Counted from the stretch's first letter, positions 1 to 6,410 are shown. The stretch is 8,388 bases of DNA from Chloroflexota bacterium (GCA_016200765.1 JACQEC010000267.1:1-8388), one strand, 5' to 3'. Made by a program: numbers and translations. The notes: generated from the sequence alone by a model not told the origin.

Positions 1-131
1 CCAATCATTACAAGCATGAGAGTGTACGAAGCCATGTCAATGTAAAGCCATTTGTTTGTGGAGAGGTATCTCCGTCGTGAGGCTGGCCAGGGCCTCAAAA
101 ATCCCTTGACATGCTGGCAGGATTCCGCTCC

Positions 132-195
132 TCGCTCGTGGCGGATAGCCATATCCGCCACAGAGGGCCGCTGGATTTGCGACCAGCGGGAGCGA
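132..195. repeat. Three-helix inverted-repeat structure (three-way junction)
   Basis: Three perfect helices nest without overlap. The outer stem pairs TCGCTC at 132-137 with GAGCGA at 190-195. The second pairs GTGGCGGATA at 138-147 with TATCCGCCAC at 152-161 around a GCCA loop. The third pairs CCGCTGG at 168-174 with CCAGCGG at 183-189 around an eight-base loop. The outer stem abuts both inner hairpins, which would form a classic three-way junction. It lies upstream of the best promoter candidate (251-280), so it may not be in the operon's leader. A dispersed palindromic element or a small RNA is as likely as a cis-regulatory RNA. The pairing is directly visible; the function is unknown. Confidence 0.5.
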
Positions 196-250
196 ACGTC
201 GTCACCAACAACTTTTGAGGGCCCCGAAAGGTGGCGCATTCACCTCGCAC

Positions 251-280
251 TTGGCGTTTTTGCCCGATTCTTGCTACAAT
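251..280 (+). promoter_or_regulatory. Sigma-70-type promoter for the transporter operon
   Basis: A TTGGCG box at 251-256 and a TACAAT box at 275-280 are separated by 18 bases. The -10 box is preceded by TGC, giving an extended -10 form (TGCTACAAT). Transcription would start near 287 and give a leader of roughly 75 bases before the ATG at 361. This is the best promoter match in the upstream region, but it is inferred from sequence only. Confidence 0.5.
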
Positions 281-346
281 GCAGGCGTTGCCCGGCCCGT
301 AGGTACGCAGTTCTCACGGCCCCGGCTATTACCTGTCCTATTACCT

Positions 347-354
347 AAAGGAGG
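347..354 (+). promoter_or_regulatory. Strong ribosome binding site for the solute-binding protein
   Basis: The AAAGGAGG sequence at 347-354 is an almost complete anti-16S match, placed six bases before ATG 361. It fixes that start codon. It is clearly stronger than any site seen before the downstream permease genes, consistent with the high binding-protein level that importers of this type need. Confidence 0.85.
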
Positions 355-360
355 AGACCC

Positions 361-1998
361 ATGATACGACCCGTTGTTATCGCCCTGCTGGCTCTCGCCG
401 CGCTGCTGGCCGCCTGCGGCGCGCCCTCAACACCCACAACATCCGTCGCGGCGCCCACCGCGCCGCCCCCCGCCACGCCCCTGCCGCCGGTCAAGGAAAC
501 GGTTGTCGTCGTCGTCACGCCGACGCCCCAACCGACCGCCGCACCCAAGTTGGGCGGCACGCTCATCGCCGCCCGCGCCGCCGATGCCAAAGGCCTGGAC
601 CCGCACAAGCAGACGGCGTTCTCGTCGTTCCGCATGTTGGAGCTGATTTACGACCCGCTGCTCGCGCTGGACAAAGACCTGAAGGTCGTGCCCAACCTCG
701 CCGAGTCGTGGACCTGGTCGGCGGACAGCAAGGCGCTGACCATGAACCTGCGCAAGAACGTCAAGTTCCACAACGGCGACCCGATGACCTCGGAGGACGT
801 GAAGTTCTCGTTCGAGCGCATCCTCGACGAGAAGACGGCAGCGGCGGGGCGCTCGTTCTTCACCGACATTGATACCATCGAGACCCCCGATGCCAATACC
901 GTCGTCTTCAAGCTGAAGAGGCCGAATGGCGCGATTACCGCCGCGATGACCAACCCGAACTCGGCCATCCTGTCCAAGCGGCTGGTCAACAGCGGCGCCG
1001 ACCCGGCGCGCATCGCCATCGGCACCGGCGCGTTCAAGCTGGTCAACTGGGAGCCGGACAAAATCTTCAAGGTCGTCGCCAACCGCGATTTCTGGATTCC
1101 CGGCCTGCCGCGTCTCGACGGCATCGAGTTCCGCACCATCCCCGACGAGTCCTCGATATTGGCCGGCCTGCGCGCCCGCACCATTGACTGGGCGCTCATC
1201 AACGACCCGCGCGCGGCGATTCGCGCGGGCGCGGGCGCAGGCAGCGGCCTGACCGTCATGCGCTCGCCGGCGCTGGCTTATCACGTGCTCCAACTCAACG
1301 CCGGCCGCCCGGTGTTCGCCGATGCGCGGGTCCGGCAGGCCGTCTCCTGCGCGATTGACCGTCAAGAAGTGCTGGACACCGCCTCGCTGGGCGAAGGCGA
1401 GGTGACCGGCCCGGCCACACCGCCCTTCTACCGCGTCTCGCTCAACGACTTGAGTTGCTACAAGAAGGATGTAGAGAAGGCCAAGAAGCTGCTGGCCGAC
1501 GCGGGCAACCCGGTGGTGAAGTTCAAAGTCATCGCCGCGAGTGACGAGCCGCCCACCGCAGTCGCCGAAGCGCAGAACATTCAGGCGCAGTTGAAGAAGA
1601 TTGGCGTCGAGGTGGAGATTGAAACGCTTGAACTGGGCGTGTATGTCAAGCGCTGGCTGGACGCCGACTTTGACGCGGCGGTCGCGCTGAACGGCGGCAA
1701 CCCCGACCCGGACATCATGTTCTTCCGCTACTGGCACAGCACCGGCAACCTGAACAAGGTCGCCGCGTACAAAAACGCCGCGATTGACAAACTGCTGGAA
1801 GACGGGCGCACCACCGCCGACCCGGTCAAGCGCAAGGAGATTTACGCCAGCGTTCAGAAGAGCCTGACCGAAGCCGCGCCGTGGGTCTGGCTGTACGTCG
1901 GCTACGAGTACCGCATCATGCAGCCGTCGGTCAAGGGCTTCACAGCGCTCTCCAACGGCTCGCTGATTTACCTGCGCGAAGCGTGGCTGGACAAGTAA
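361..1998 (+). CDS. ABC transporter solute-binding lipoprotein, family 5 (peptide/nickel type)
   Basis: This 545-residue protein should capture peptides or similar solutes outside the cell and deliver them to the permeases encoded next to it. The N-terminus is a lipoprotein signal, with a hydrophobic stretch and a lipobox LAAC at residues 16-19, so Cys19 is the lipidation site. A Thr/Pro/Val-rich linker follows to about residue 63, then the family 5 binding domain to the C-terminus. Residues 130-154 match the family signature, with LRKNVKFHNGDPMTSEDV at its core. Length is normal for DppA/OppA-like proteins once the linker is allowed for. The start is set by a strong Shine-Dalgarno sequence. 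The cargo cannot be read from sequence; dipeptides, oligopeptides, nickel chelates and other small amides are all transported by this family. The linker style suggests Chloroflexota. Confidence 0.93.
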   Translation: MIRPVVIALLALAALLAACGAPSTPTTSVAAPTAPPPATPLPPVKETVVVVVTPTPQPTAAPKLGGTLIAARAADAKGLDPHKQTAFSSFRMLELIYDPLLALDKDLKVVPNLAESWTWSADSKALTMNLRKNVKFHNGDPMTSEDVKFSFERILDEKTAAAGRSFFTDIDTIETPDANTVVFKLKRPNGAITAAMTNPNSAILSKRLVNSGADPARIAIGTGAFKLVNWEPDKIFKVVANRDFWIPGLPRLDGIEFRTIPDESSILAGLRARTIDWALINDPRAAIRAGAGAGSGLTVMRSPALAYHVLQLNAGRPVFADARVRQAVSCAIDRQEVLDTASLGEGEVTGPATPPFYRVSLNDLSCYKKDVEKAKKLLADAGNPVVKFKVIAASDEPPTAVAEAQNIQAQLKKIGVEVEIETLELGVYVKRWLDADFDAAVALNGGNPDPDIMFFRYWHSTGNLNKVAAYKNAAIDKLLEDGRTTADPVKRKEIYASVQKSLTEAAPWVWLYVGYEYRIMQPSVKGFTALSNGSLIYLREAWLDK

Positions 1999-2012
1999 TT
2001 TCAGGTTGAGCT

Positions 2013-2083
2013 CTCCCTCCGGGGAGTTGCACCACTCACCGCGGAATCCCCGCGCCCGGCGGCGGCAGGGACTCCGCGGTGAG
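2013..2083 (+). repeat. Intercistronic hairpins between binding-protein and permease genes
   Basis: A small hairpin pairs CTCCC at 2013-2017 with GGGAG at 2022-2026. A larger one pairs CTCACCGCGGA at 2035-2045 with TCCGCGGTGAG at 2073-2083, eleven perfect base pairs. It extends inward past one mismatch by TCCC/GGGA (2047-2050 with 2068-2071) around a 17-base loop. There is no T-run, so this is not a standard terminator. Stem-loops after binding-protein genes in importer operons are known to protect the upstream message from decay and lower downstream expression. That role is inferred here. Confidence 0.6.
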
Positions 2084-2117
2084 CGGCTTTCAACCGCGCC
2101 GCTCCAAGTCTGACCCC

Positions 2118-3071
2118 ATGCGCCGCTTCCTGATCCAGCGCCTGCTCGCCTTTGTGCCGACTCTGGTGGGTATCTCCATCGTCGTGTTTTTGGTCATGCG
2201 CCTGATTCCGGGCGACACCATCAGCGCGATGATCGGCACACAGTACAAACTGACCGAGGCGCAAGCGGCGGCGCTGCGCGCCTACTTCGGCCTCGACAAG
2301 CCGCTGCCAGAACAGTACCTCATCTGGCTGACCGCGGCGCTGCGCGGCGACTTCGGCTACTCGGTGCGCAGTGGACAGCCGGTGCTTCCGGAAATCCTGA
2401 ACCGCTTCCCACTGACGCTGGAGCTGGCTCTGCTGGCGATGATGATTGCGCTGGCTATCGGCCTGCCGCTGGGCGTGGTTTCGGCGGTCAAGCGTGATTC
2501 GCTGATTGACCTGAGCGGGCGGCTGTTCGCGCTGATCGGGCTGGCCCTGCCGAACTTCTGGCTCGGCACGCTGTTGATTCTGGTCCTCTCGGTCGTCTTT
2601 CAAACCTTGCCAAACTCCGGCGACTACACCGACCTGTTGGAAGACCCGCTCGCCAACCTGAAGCAGATGCTTTTCCCGGCCATCACGCTGGGCTTTGCCT
2701 TCTCCGCCTCCATTCTGCGCGCCACACGCTCATCACTGCTGGAGGAGCTGCAGCAGGACTACGCCCGCACCGCGCGCGGCAAGGGGCTGCGCGAGCGGCG
2801 GGTCATCGCCGGGCACTGCCTGAAGAACGCGCTGATTCCGATCATCACCATCGCGGGCGTCGAAATGGGCTACTTGTTCGGCGGCGCGGTGATTGTCGAA
2901 GAGATTTTCACCCTGCCCGGCATTGGGCGGCTGCTGCTCAACGCCATCAGCCAGCGCGACTACGCCGTGGTGCAGGGCACCATCATGTTCATCGCCTTCA
3001 ATTTTGTGCTGATTAATCTGCTGGCAGATTTAGCCTACGCGTTTGTCAACCCGCGCATCCGCTATGATTGA
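2118..3071 (+). CDS. DppB-type ABC transporter permease
   Basis: This 317-residue inner-membrane protein should form half of the transport channel with the DppC-type protein encoded next. It begins with the typical MRRFLIQRLL sequence and first membrane helix, followed by the IPGD motif at residues 30-33. FGLDKPLPEQY at 57-67 and a GDFGYSV segment follow in the usual external loop. The cytoplasmic EAA-type loop that docks on the ATPase begins near residue 214 (DYARTARGKGL) and ends in NALIP. The C-terminus, NPRIRYD, is typical. I chose ATG 2118 because the family N-terminus starts there. A GTG at 2079 would add 13 atypical residues and lies inside the intercistronic hairpin. No good ribosome binding site is seen before 2118. 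Confidence 0.93.
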   Translation: MRRFLIQRLLAFVPTLVGISIVVFLVMRLIPGDTISAMIGTQYKLTEAQAAALRAYFGLDKPLPEQYLIWLTAALRGDFGYSVRSGQPVLPEILNRFPLTLELALLAMMIALAIGLPLGVVSAVKRDSLIDLSGRLFALIGLALPNFWLGTLLILVLSVVFQTLPNSGDYTDLLEDPLANLKQMLFPAITLGFAFSASILRATRSSLLEELQQDYARTARGKGLRERRVIAGHCLKNALIPIITIAGVEMGYLFGGAVIVEEIFTLPGIGRLLLNAISQRDYAVVQGTIMFIAFNFVLINLLADLAYAFVNPRIRYD

Positions 3072-3091
3072 GAGCTGACGCGCGAAACACG

Positions 3092-3940
3092 ATGAGGGGC
3101 CGCATTCCCATTTTACGCATCAGGCTGCGCGTCTTCCGCCACCCCAGCGCGGGGTTGGGGTTGGCGCTGGTGCTGGCCTATTTGCTGGTGGCCGTGCTGG
3201 CCGGCGTCCTCTCGCCCTACTCGCCGATCGAGCAGCACGCCGCCGACCGGCTGCAGGCGCCCAACAGCCGCTACCTGCTCGGCACGGACGAGTTCGGGCG
3301 CGACATCTTCAGCCGTCTGCTGCACGGCGCGACCAACTCACTGCGCGTAACGACGGTGGCCGTGGCGGCGGCGACGCTGCTCGGCACGACGCTGGGCATG
3401 ATTGCCGGTTATACGGGCGGCTTGACCGACAACGCCATCATGCGGCTGATGGATCTGTTCTTCGCCTTCCCGGCCATTCTGCTGGCGCTGGCGATTGTGG
3501 CGGCGCTGGGGCCGGGCGCGGGCAACACCATTCTGGCCATCGCGGTTGTCTATATGCCCATCTTCGCGCGGGTCTCGCGCGGGCCGGTGTTGGCGACGAA
3601 GGCGATGGAGTTTGTCACGGCGGCGCGCTGTATCGGGGTTAATCACCCGCGCATTCTGCTGCGCCACATCCTGCCGAACATCACCGCCCCGCTGATTGTG
3701 CAGGTGAGCCTCGCGCTTTCGTGGGCGATGCTCACCGAGGCGTCGCTCAGCTTTCTGGGGCTGGGCACGCGGCCGCCAGAGCCGTCGTGGGGCAGCATGT
3801 TAAGCGACAGCCGGAGGCTGATCGAGCTCGCGCCGTGGATGGCGGTCTCGCCGGGGTTCGCGATTATGCTCGGCGTGCTCGGCTTCAACTTGCTCGGCGA
3901 CGGCCTGCGCGATGCGCTCGATCCAAGGTTGAGGAAATAA
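3092..3940 (+). CDS. DppC-type ABC transporter permease
   Basis: This is the second channel subunit, pairing with the preceding DppB-type protein. From ATG 3092 it has 282 residues. It shows an N-terminal helix, the family motif LGTDEFGRDIFSRLLHG after the first external loop, and a cytoplasmic EAA-type loop (EFVTAARCIGVNHPRILLRH) ending in ILPN. The segment SLSFLGLGTRPPEPSWG lies between the last two helices, and the C-terminus is DALDPRLRK. All are canonical for this family. A TTG at 3068 in the same frame overlaps the upstream stop in TTGA and would add eight residues. Translational coupling makes that start possible, but the added residues look non-conserved. Neither start has a clear ribosome binding site. 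Confidence 0.92.
   Translation: MRGRIPILRIRLRVFRHPSAGLGLALVLAYLLVAVLAGVLSPYSPIEQHAADRLQAPNSRYLLGTDEFGRDIFSRLLHGATNSLRVTTVAVAAATLLGTTLGMIAGYTGGLTDNAIMRLMDLFFAFPAILLALAIVAALGPGAGNTILAIAVVYMPIFARVSRGPVLATKAMEFVTAARCIGVNHPRILLRHILPNITAPLIVQVSLALSWAMLTEASLSFLGLGTRPPEPSWGSMLSDSRRLIELAPWMAVSPGFAIMLGVLGFNLLGDGLRDALDPRLRK
3931..3936 (+). promoter_or_regulatory. Ribosome binding site for the creatininase-family gene
   Basis: GAGGAA at 3931-3936 sits inside the last codons of the DppC-type gene, a few bases before ATG 3942. It supports that start and links translation of the two genes. Confidence 0.7.
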
Positions 3941-3941
3941 G

Positions 3942-4691
3942 ATGCCATCCGTCTATCTGGAAGACCTGACGTGGGATGAGGCCGAAGCGGCCTTTCGGCA
4001 GATAGCGACGGTGCTGCTGCCGGTGGGCGCGATCTTGAAAGAGCACGGCCCGCACCTGCCGCTCAAGACGGACTACTTGCTGGCGCGCGACCTCGCGCGG
4101 CGGGTGGCCCAGCAGGCCGAGGTCATCGTCTGCCCGCCGCTCACTTTCGGTTATTACCCCGCGTTTGTCCACTTCCCCGGCAGTACCAGCCTCTCGGCGG
4201 ACACGTTCCGCGAGATAATCGTCCAAATTGTCGAATCGCTGGCGCGCAACGGGGCGCAGAGGTTTGTGGTGTTGAACACGGGCGTCAGCACCACCGGCCC
4301 GCTGACCGTCGCGGCGAACAACCTCGCGTCGCGCGGCATCGTCATCGCGCTGGCCAATATTCTCGATCTAGGGCGCGCGGCGGATGCGGTGCTGGAAAGC
4401 CGCATCGGCTCGCACGCTAACGAGCACGAAACCTCGATGGTGCTGGCGATTGACGCTTCGGTCGTGCGCGCCGATAAGCTGGCGGCTGAAATCCAACCGT
4501 GGATGACGGAGATGCGCCAGCCGGTGCGGCAGGCAGGGCCGCTCTTGCGCCAACCCGGACGTGCGGGCGTGTTCTGCCCATCGGGCGTCATCGGCGACCC
4601 GACGCGGGCTACCGCCGAGAAGGGCGAAGCGATTCTATCGGCGATGGCGGCGGATGTGGCGCGCTTCTGCGGCGAGTGGCGGGCCGTCTGA
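3942..4691 (+). CDS. Divergent creatininase-family protein
   Basis: This 249-residue protein starts two bases after the DppC-type stop, so it belongs to the importer operon. The creatininase fold family contains metal-dependent amidohydrolases acting on creatinine and other amide or formamide substrates. Recognisable blocks are KEHGPHLPLKTD (33-44), FVHFPGSTSLSADTFR (75-90), HANEHETS (158-165) and SGVIGDPTRATAEKGE (214-229). Two metal-site blocks are altered. The usual E-x-H is read here as K33-E34-H35, so Glu is shifted by one place. The usual NGHGGN or NGHYEN block is NTGVST (112-117), with no His. H35, D44, H158, E161 and E163 remain as possible ligands. It may be a distinct subgroup with a rearranged metal site or a non-catalytic relative. 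Its position suggests it acts on the imported compound; this is inference. Confidence 0.85.
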   Translation: MPSVYLEDLTWDEAEAAFRQIATVLLPVGAILKEHGPHLPLKTDYLLARDLARRVAQQAEVIVCPPLTFGYYPAFVHFPGSTSLSADTFREIIVQIVESLARNGAQRFVVLNTGVSTTGPLTVAANNLASRGIVIALANILDLGRAADAVLESRIGSHANEHETSMVLAIDASVVRADKLAAEIQPWMTEMRQPVRQAGPLLRQPGRAGVFCPSGVIGDPTRATAEKGEAILSAMAADVARFCGEWRAV

Positions 4692-4696
4692 CCATG

Positions 4697-4702
4697 AAGA
4701 GG
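4697..4702 (+). promoter_or_regulatory. Ribosome binding site that decides the small lipoprotein start
   Basis: AAGAGG at 4697-4702 lies six bases before ATG 4709. An in-frame ATG at 4694 directly precedes this site and has no good site of its own, so 4709 is preferred. Confidence 0.55.
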
Positions 4703-4708
4703 CAGACA

Positions 4709-5146
4709 ATGTTGAGCGTTACGGGTTCGGCGTTTACGCGACAACGCGACAACGCGCAACGCATAGCGTGCCGCCTCGCCCTGATGGGCATCGCAGCGCT
4801 TGCCATCTCCGGCTGTGACATTACGGGGCCGACTCTACCGCTGGAAGCGCAACAGAAGATTATCTCGCAGTATGAGATGCGCGGCAGTACGGCGGTACGG
4901 CGCGCCGTGCGCCTTGAAATCGTGGGCGCCGGCAAGCCGACCGCGCTCCCGAAGGATAACGAGGTGGATCAGGTCGTCTGCGTCAAGGTTCGCTTTGAGG
5001 ATGACGTGAACCAGACGGGGAATTATACGCCGCGCGTGCGGAGCGTCGTCGCCAAGCGCAACGCGGGTGAGTGGGTCGCGCCCACCGAGTCGGAGGCGGA
5101 TTGGCGGGAATACGGCTGTCCGCCGGACAAGTTTGAGCGCCAGTAG
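4709..5146 (+). CDS. Small putative lipoprotein, function unknown
   Basis: I do not recognise this protein's family. From ATG 4709 it has 145 residues. It starts with an arginine-bearing N-terminal region, then a hydrophobic stretch (residues 23-33) and a lipobox-like ISGC with Cys36 as the probable lipidation site. The signal region is longer than usual. The mature part is about 110 residues, polar and probably globular, with a beta-rich look (VDQVVCVKVRFEDD) and two further cysteines, one in that segment and one near the end (EYGCPPD), which could pair. The gene begins just after the creatininase-family stop and closes the operon. An alternative ATG at 4694 would add five residues. A role as an accessory surface protein of the importer is possible but unsupported by homology. 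Confidence 0.7.
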   Translation: MLSVTGSAFTRQRDNAQRIACRLALMGIAALAISGCDITGPTLPLEAQQKIISQYEMRGSTAVRRAVRLEIVGAGKPTALPKDNEVDQVVCVKVRFEDDVNQTGNYTPRVRSVVAKRNAGEWVAPTESEADWREYGCPPDKFERQ

Positions 5147-5169
5147 CCGACGTGACGCGCATAGGGAGC

Positions 5170-5242
5170 GTAGGCTTCAGCCGGTCGGTGAACTGGTGCG
5201 CCCCTGCGCAAACGTGTGGTAACCTGTCCGGCTGAAGCCTGC
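5170..5242. repeat. Long inverted repeat in the convergent gap
   Basis: AGGCTTCAGCCGG at 5172-5184 pairs perfectly with CCGGCTGAAGCCT at 5228-5240, with one wobble and one further pair outside. The 43-base interior holds a second hairpin, TGCGC-CCCT-GCGCA, so the whole could fold as a stem with an inner arm. It sits between the end of the plus-strand operon and the end of the minus-strand permease gene. It has no T-run on either side. It may be a dispersed palindromic element, or act as a barrier between the converging transcripts. Confidence 0.6.
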
Positions 5243-5261
5243 TCTCCAACTGAACGACTGG

Positions 5262-6206
5262 CTACGTCCGCAGGCGCGGGTCAATCAGCCGGTAGAGCGC
5301 GTCGAGCAAGAGGTTGATCACCATGAAGGTCGCGCCGAGCATCAGCAGGAGCGTGGTTGCGGCATAGGCATCACCGCGGAAGAGCGCGTTCAGGAGGAGC
5401 ACCGCCGCGCCGCCCTGCCAGCCGAAGTACGCCTCGACGACCGGCAGGGTGCTGAGCGAGAAGCGCAGGGAGACCGCCACGGCGGTGAGGATTGAAATGG
5501 CGGCGTTGCGGAAAGCGTGATCGCCGAGCACGGCTGACCAGCGCAGTCCCTTGGCCTTCGCGGTGCGGATAAAGTCCTGCTCCAGCACGTTGGACAGCGC
5601 GGAGAAGGTGATGCGCGAGACGTACGCCAACGGCCGCGCGGCCAGCACCAGCGCCGGCAGCAAGAGATGGTTATCCCAGCCGAAGCCAAACACCGGCGCG
5701 ATCTGGATGTCGGTGCGTTGGTAGAACGCTACCGCCGCCAACTGCAAGAAGACCGCCAGGAAGAAACTCGGTGTGGAGATGCCGGCCAGTGACAGTCCCC
5801 ACGTCACTCCGGCCAACTTGCTGTGGCGCTTGAGCGCGCTGACCCCGCCGAGCGCCACGCCGATCAGAGACCCCACGGCGACGGCAACCAACAACAGCCC
5901 CATGCTCTTCGGATACGCTTCGAGCGCGAGCTCGCCGATGGGGCGCGGCGTGCCGCGGTTGCCCAGCACCGACGCGACGGTCGTATCGCCGAGTTTGTCG
6001 TTGAGCAGGTCGCTCACGTACTTCGTGGAATTGGCGAAGGCGTCGCCGGCCATCTCCGGCACGGTGGCATGGCGTTGCGCGCCGCGCGCCGCGACGAGGC
6101 CGAAGTTGGTCAGGTAAACAATCATCGCGAGTGTCAGCAGGATGAAAGCCAGCCGCCGCGCGAGGAAGCGAATCACGGCTGACAGTATAAGCGAGGAAAA
6201 CGCCAA
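5262..6206 (-). CDS. Atypical DppB-type ABC transporter permease
   Basis: This 314-residue membrane protein has the B-type permease pattern: an N-terminal helix (about 13-38), a long external segment, and a block of helices from about residue 100. The cytoplasmic EAA-type loop at 209-234 (EQDFIRTAKAKGLRWSAVL, then RNA) and the C-terminal DALYRLIDPRLRT fit the family. It differs from the canonical copy at 2118-3071. The IPGD and GLDKPLPEQY blocks are missing and replaced by an unrelated sequence rich in polar residues (40-98). The usual LPGIGRLL segment reads YFGWQGGAAVLLL. It is probably the channel partner of the divergent permease-peptidase gene. The start is TTG 6206, eight bases after an AAGGA site; a GTG at 6176 (11th codon) is the alternative. 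Confidence 0.85.
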   Translation of the reverse strand: MAFSSLILSAVIRFLARRLAFILLTLAMIVYLTNFGLVAARGAQRHATVPEMAGDAFANSTKYVSDLLNDKLGDTTVASVLGNRGTPRPIGELALEAYPKSMGLLLVAVAVGSLIGVALGGVSALKRHSKLAGVTWGLSLAGISTPSFFLAVFLQLAAVAFYQRTDIQIAPVFGFGWDNHLLLPALVLAARPLAYVSRITFSALSNVLEQDFIRTAKAKGLRWSAVLGDHAFRNAAISILTAVAVSLRFSLSTLPVVEAYFGWQGGAAVLLLNALFRGDAYAATTLLLMLGATFMVINLLLDALYRLIDPRLRT

Positions 6207-6214
6207 ATCCCAAA

Positions 6215-6219
6215 TCCTT
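6215..6219 (-). promoter_or_regulatory. Ribosome binding site for the minus-strand permease
   Basis: Read on the minus strand, AAGGA at 6219-6215 lies eight bases before TTG 6206. No comparable site precedes the GTG at 6176, so the TTG start is favoured. Confidence 0.5.
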
Positions 6220-6233
6220 ATGGGTATAACGCA

Positions 6234-6243
6234 AAGTGCACTT
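6234..6243. promoter_or_regulatory. Ten-base palindrome in the divergent promoter region
   Basis: AAGTGCACTT at 6234-6243 is a perfect palindrome. It lies just upstream of the minus-strand permease, close to a weak -10-like TATACC on that strand. It could be an operator controlling that gene, but a palindrome of this size is not rare by chance over a few hundred bases. Confidence 0.25.
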
Positions 6244-6262
6244 CAGTCAGGGAACAGGCCTC

Positions 6263-6280
6263 AACCCGCTTCAGCGGGTT
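6263..6280. repeat. Hairpin with TTCA loop, followed by T-run
   Basis: AACCCGC at 6263-6269 pairs with GCGGGTT at 6274-6280 around a TTCA loop. A short T-run follows on the plus strand, giving a terminator-like look. No gene reads into it from the left on that strand, so it is more likely a small dispersed hairpin element, or a block to stray transcription upstream of the permease-peptidase gene. Confidence 0.6.
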
Positions 6281-6290
6281 TTCTATTCAT

Positions 6291-6315
6291 AGCAGGCGGT
6301 TGGAAACCGCCTGCT
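6291..6315. repeat. Perfect 11-bp hairpin
   Basis: AGCAGGCGGTT at 6291-6301 pairs perfectly with AACCGCCTGCT at 6305-6315 around a GGA loop. It follows the TTCA-loop hairpin by ten bases, so the two look like one paired palindromic unit in the divergent gap. No T-run follows. Confidence 0.6.
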
Positions 6316-6334
6316 TGGTCGCCCTTGCGGCAAA

Positions 6335-6380
6335 TAGCCGATCGCTGATGGCTATATGCCATTAGCCATCGGCCATTCGC
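6335..6380. repeat. Degenerate short repeats of an AGCCATC/GATGGCT core
   Basis: Variants of TAGCC, GATGGCT, TGCCATTAGCCATC and GGCCATT follow one another here on alternating strands. GCTGATGGCT at 6344-6353 can pair with AGCCATCGGC at 6364-6373 (one wobble), with ATCGC and GCGAT flanking. The run looks like a low-complexity intergenic repeat of short imperfect units, not a protein-coding segment. Function unknown. Confidence 0.4.
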
Positions 6381-6410
6381 GATTTGCTTATCCGCCCCTT
6401 CTATCGCACA

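Larger units (their letters stand above)
1..360. other. Non-coding region upstream of the transporter operon
   Basis: No convincing gene lies here. An open frame at 52-348 has a TTG start, a composition unlike a protein and runs through perfect inverted repeats, so I treat it as chance. The first 60 bases are relatively AT-rich and show nothing I recognise. Positions 132-195 hold a three-helix inverted-repeat structure, 251-280 a promoter candidate, and 347-354 the ribosome binding site of the first gene. A nine-base direct repeat, CTATTACCT, occurs at 326-334 and 338-346 just before that site. It could be an operator pair or a local duplication. Confidence 0.6.

Noticed and set aside
60..96. 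Small hairpins GGAGA-GGTA-TCTCC (60-73) and GAGGC/GCCTC (79-83 with 92-96)
   Set aside because: Stems of only five pairs are common by chance in GC-rich DNA, and no T-run or gene context supports a role.
106..111. Perfect TTGACA box
   Set aside because: No acceptable -10 box lies 16-18 bases downstream; that stretch is GC-rich. The 251-280 pair is far better.
52..348. A 98-codon plus-strand frame before the first gene
   Set aside because: TTG start without a ribosome site, no known motif, and it spans the three-helix inverted repeat and the promoter candidate.
427..1737. Long open frame on the minus strand opposite the binding-protein gene (436 codons)
   Set aside because: It is the antisense shadow of a clear family 5 binding protein. 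Its translation is Arg/Asp/Val-rich with no recognisable motif, as expected opposite GC-rich coding DNA.
2079..2117. N-terminal extension of the DppB-type permease from GTG 2079
   Set aside because: The added 13 residues are not family-like, and the GTG sits inside the right arm of the intercistronic stem. The conserved MRRFLIQR start is at 2118.
4499..4693. Extension of the small lipoprotein frame upstream into the creatininase-like gene
   Set aside because: It overlaps clear family coding sequence in another frame and would bury the lipoprotein signal about 100 residues into the protein.
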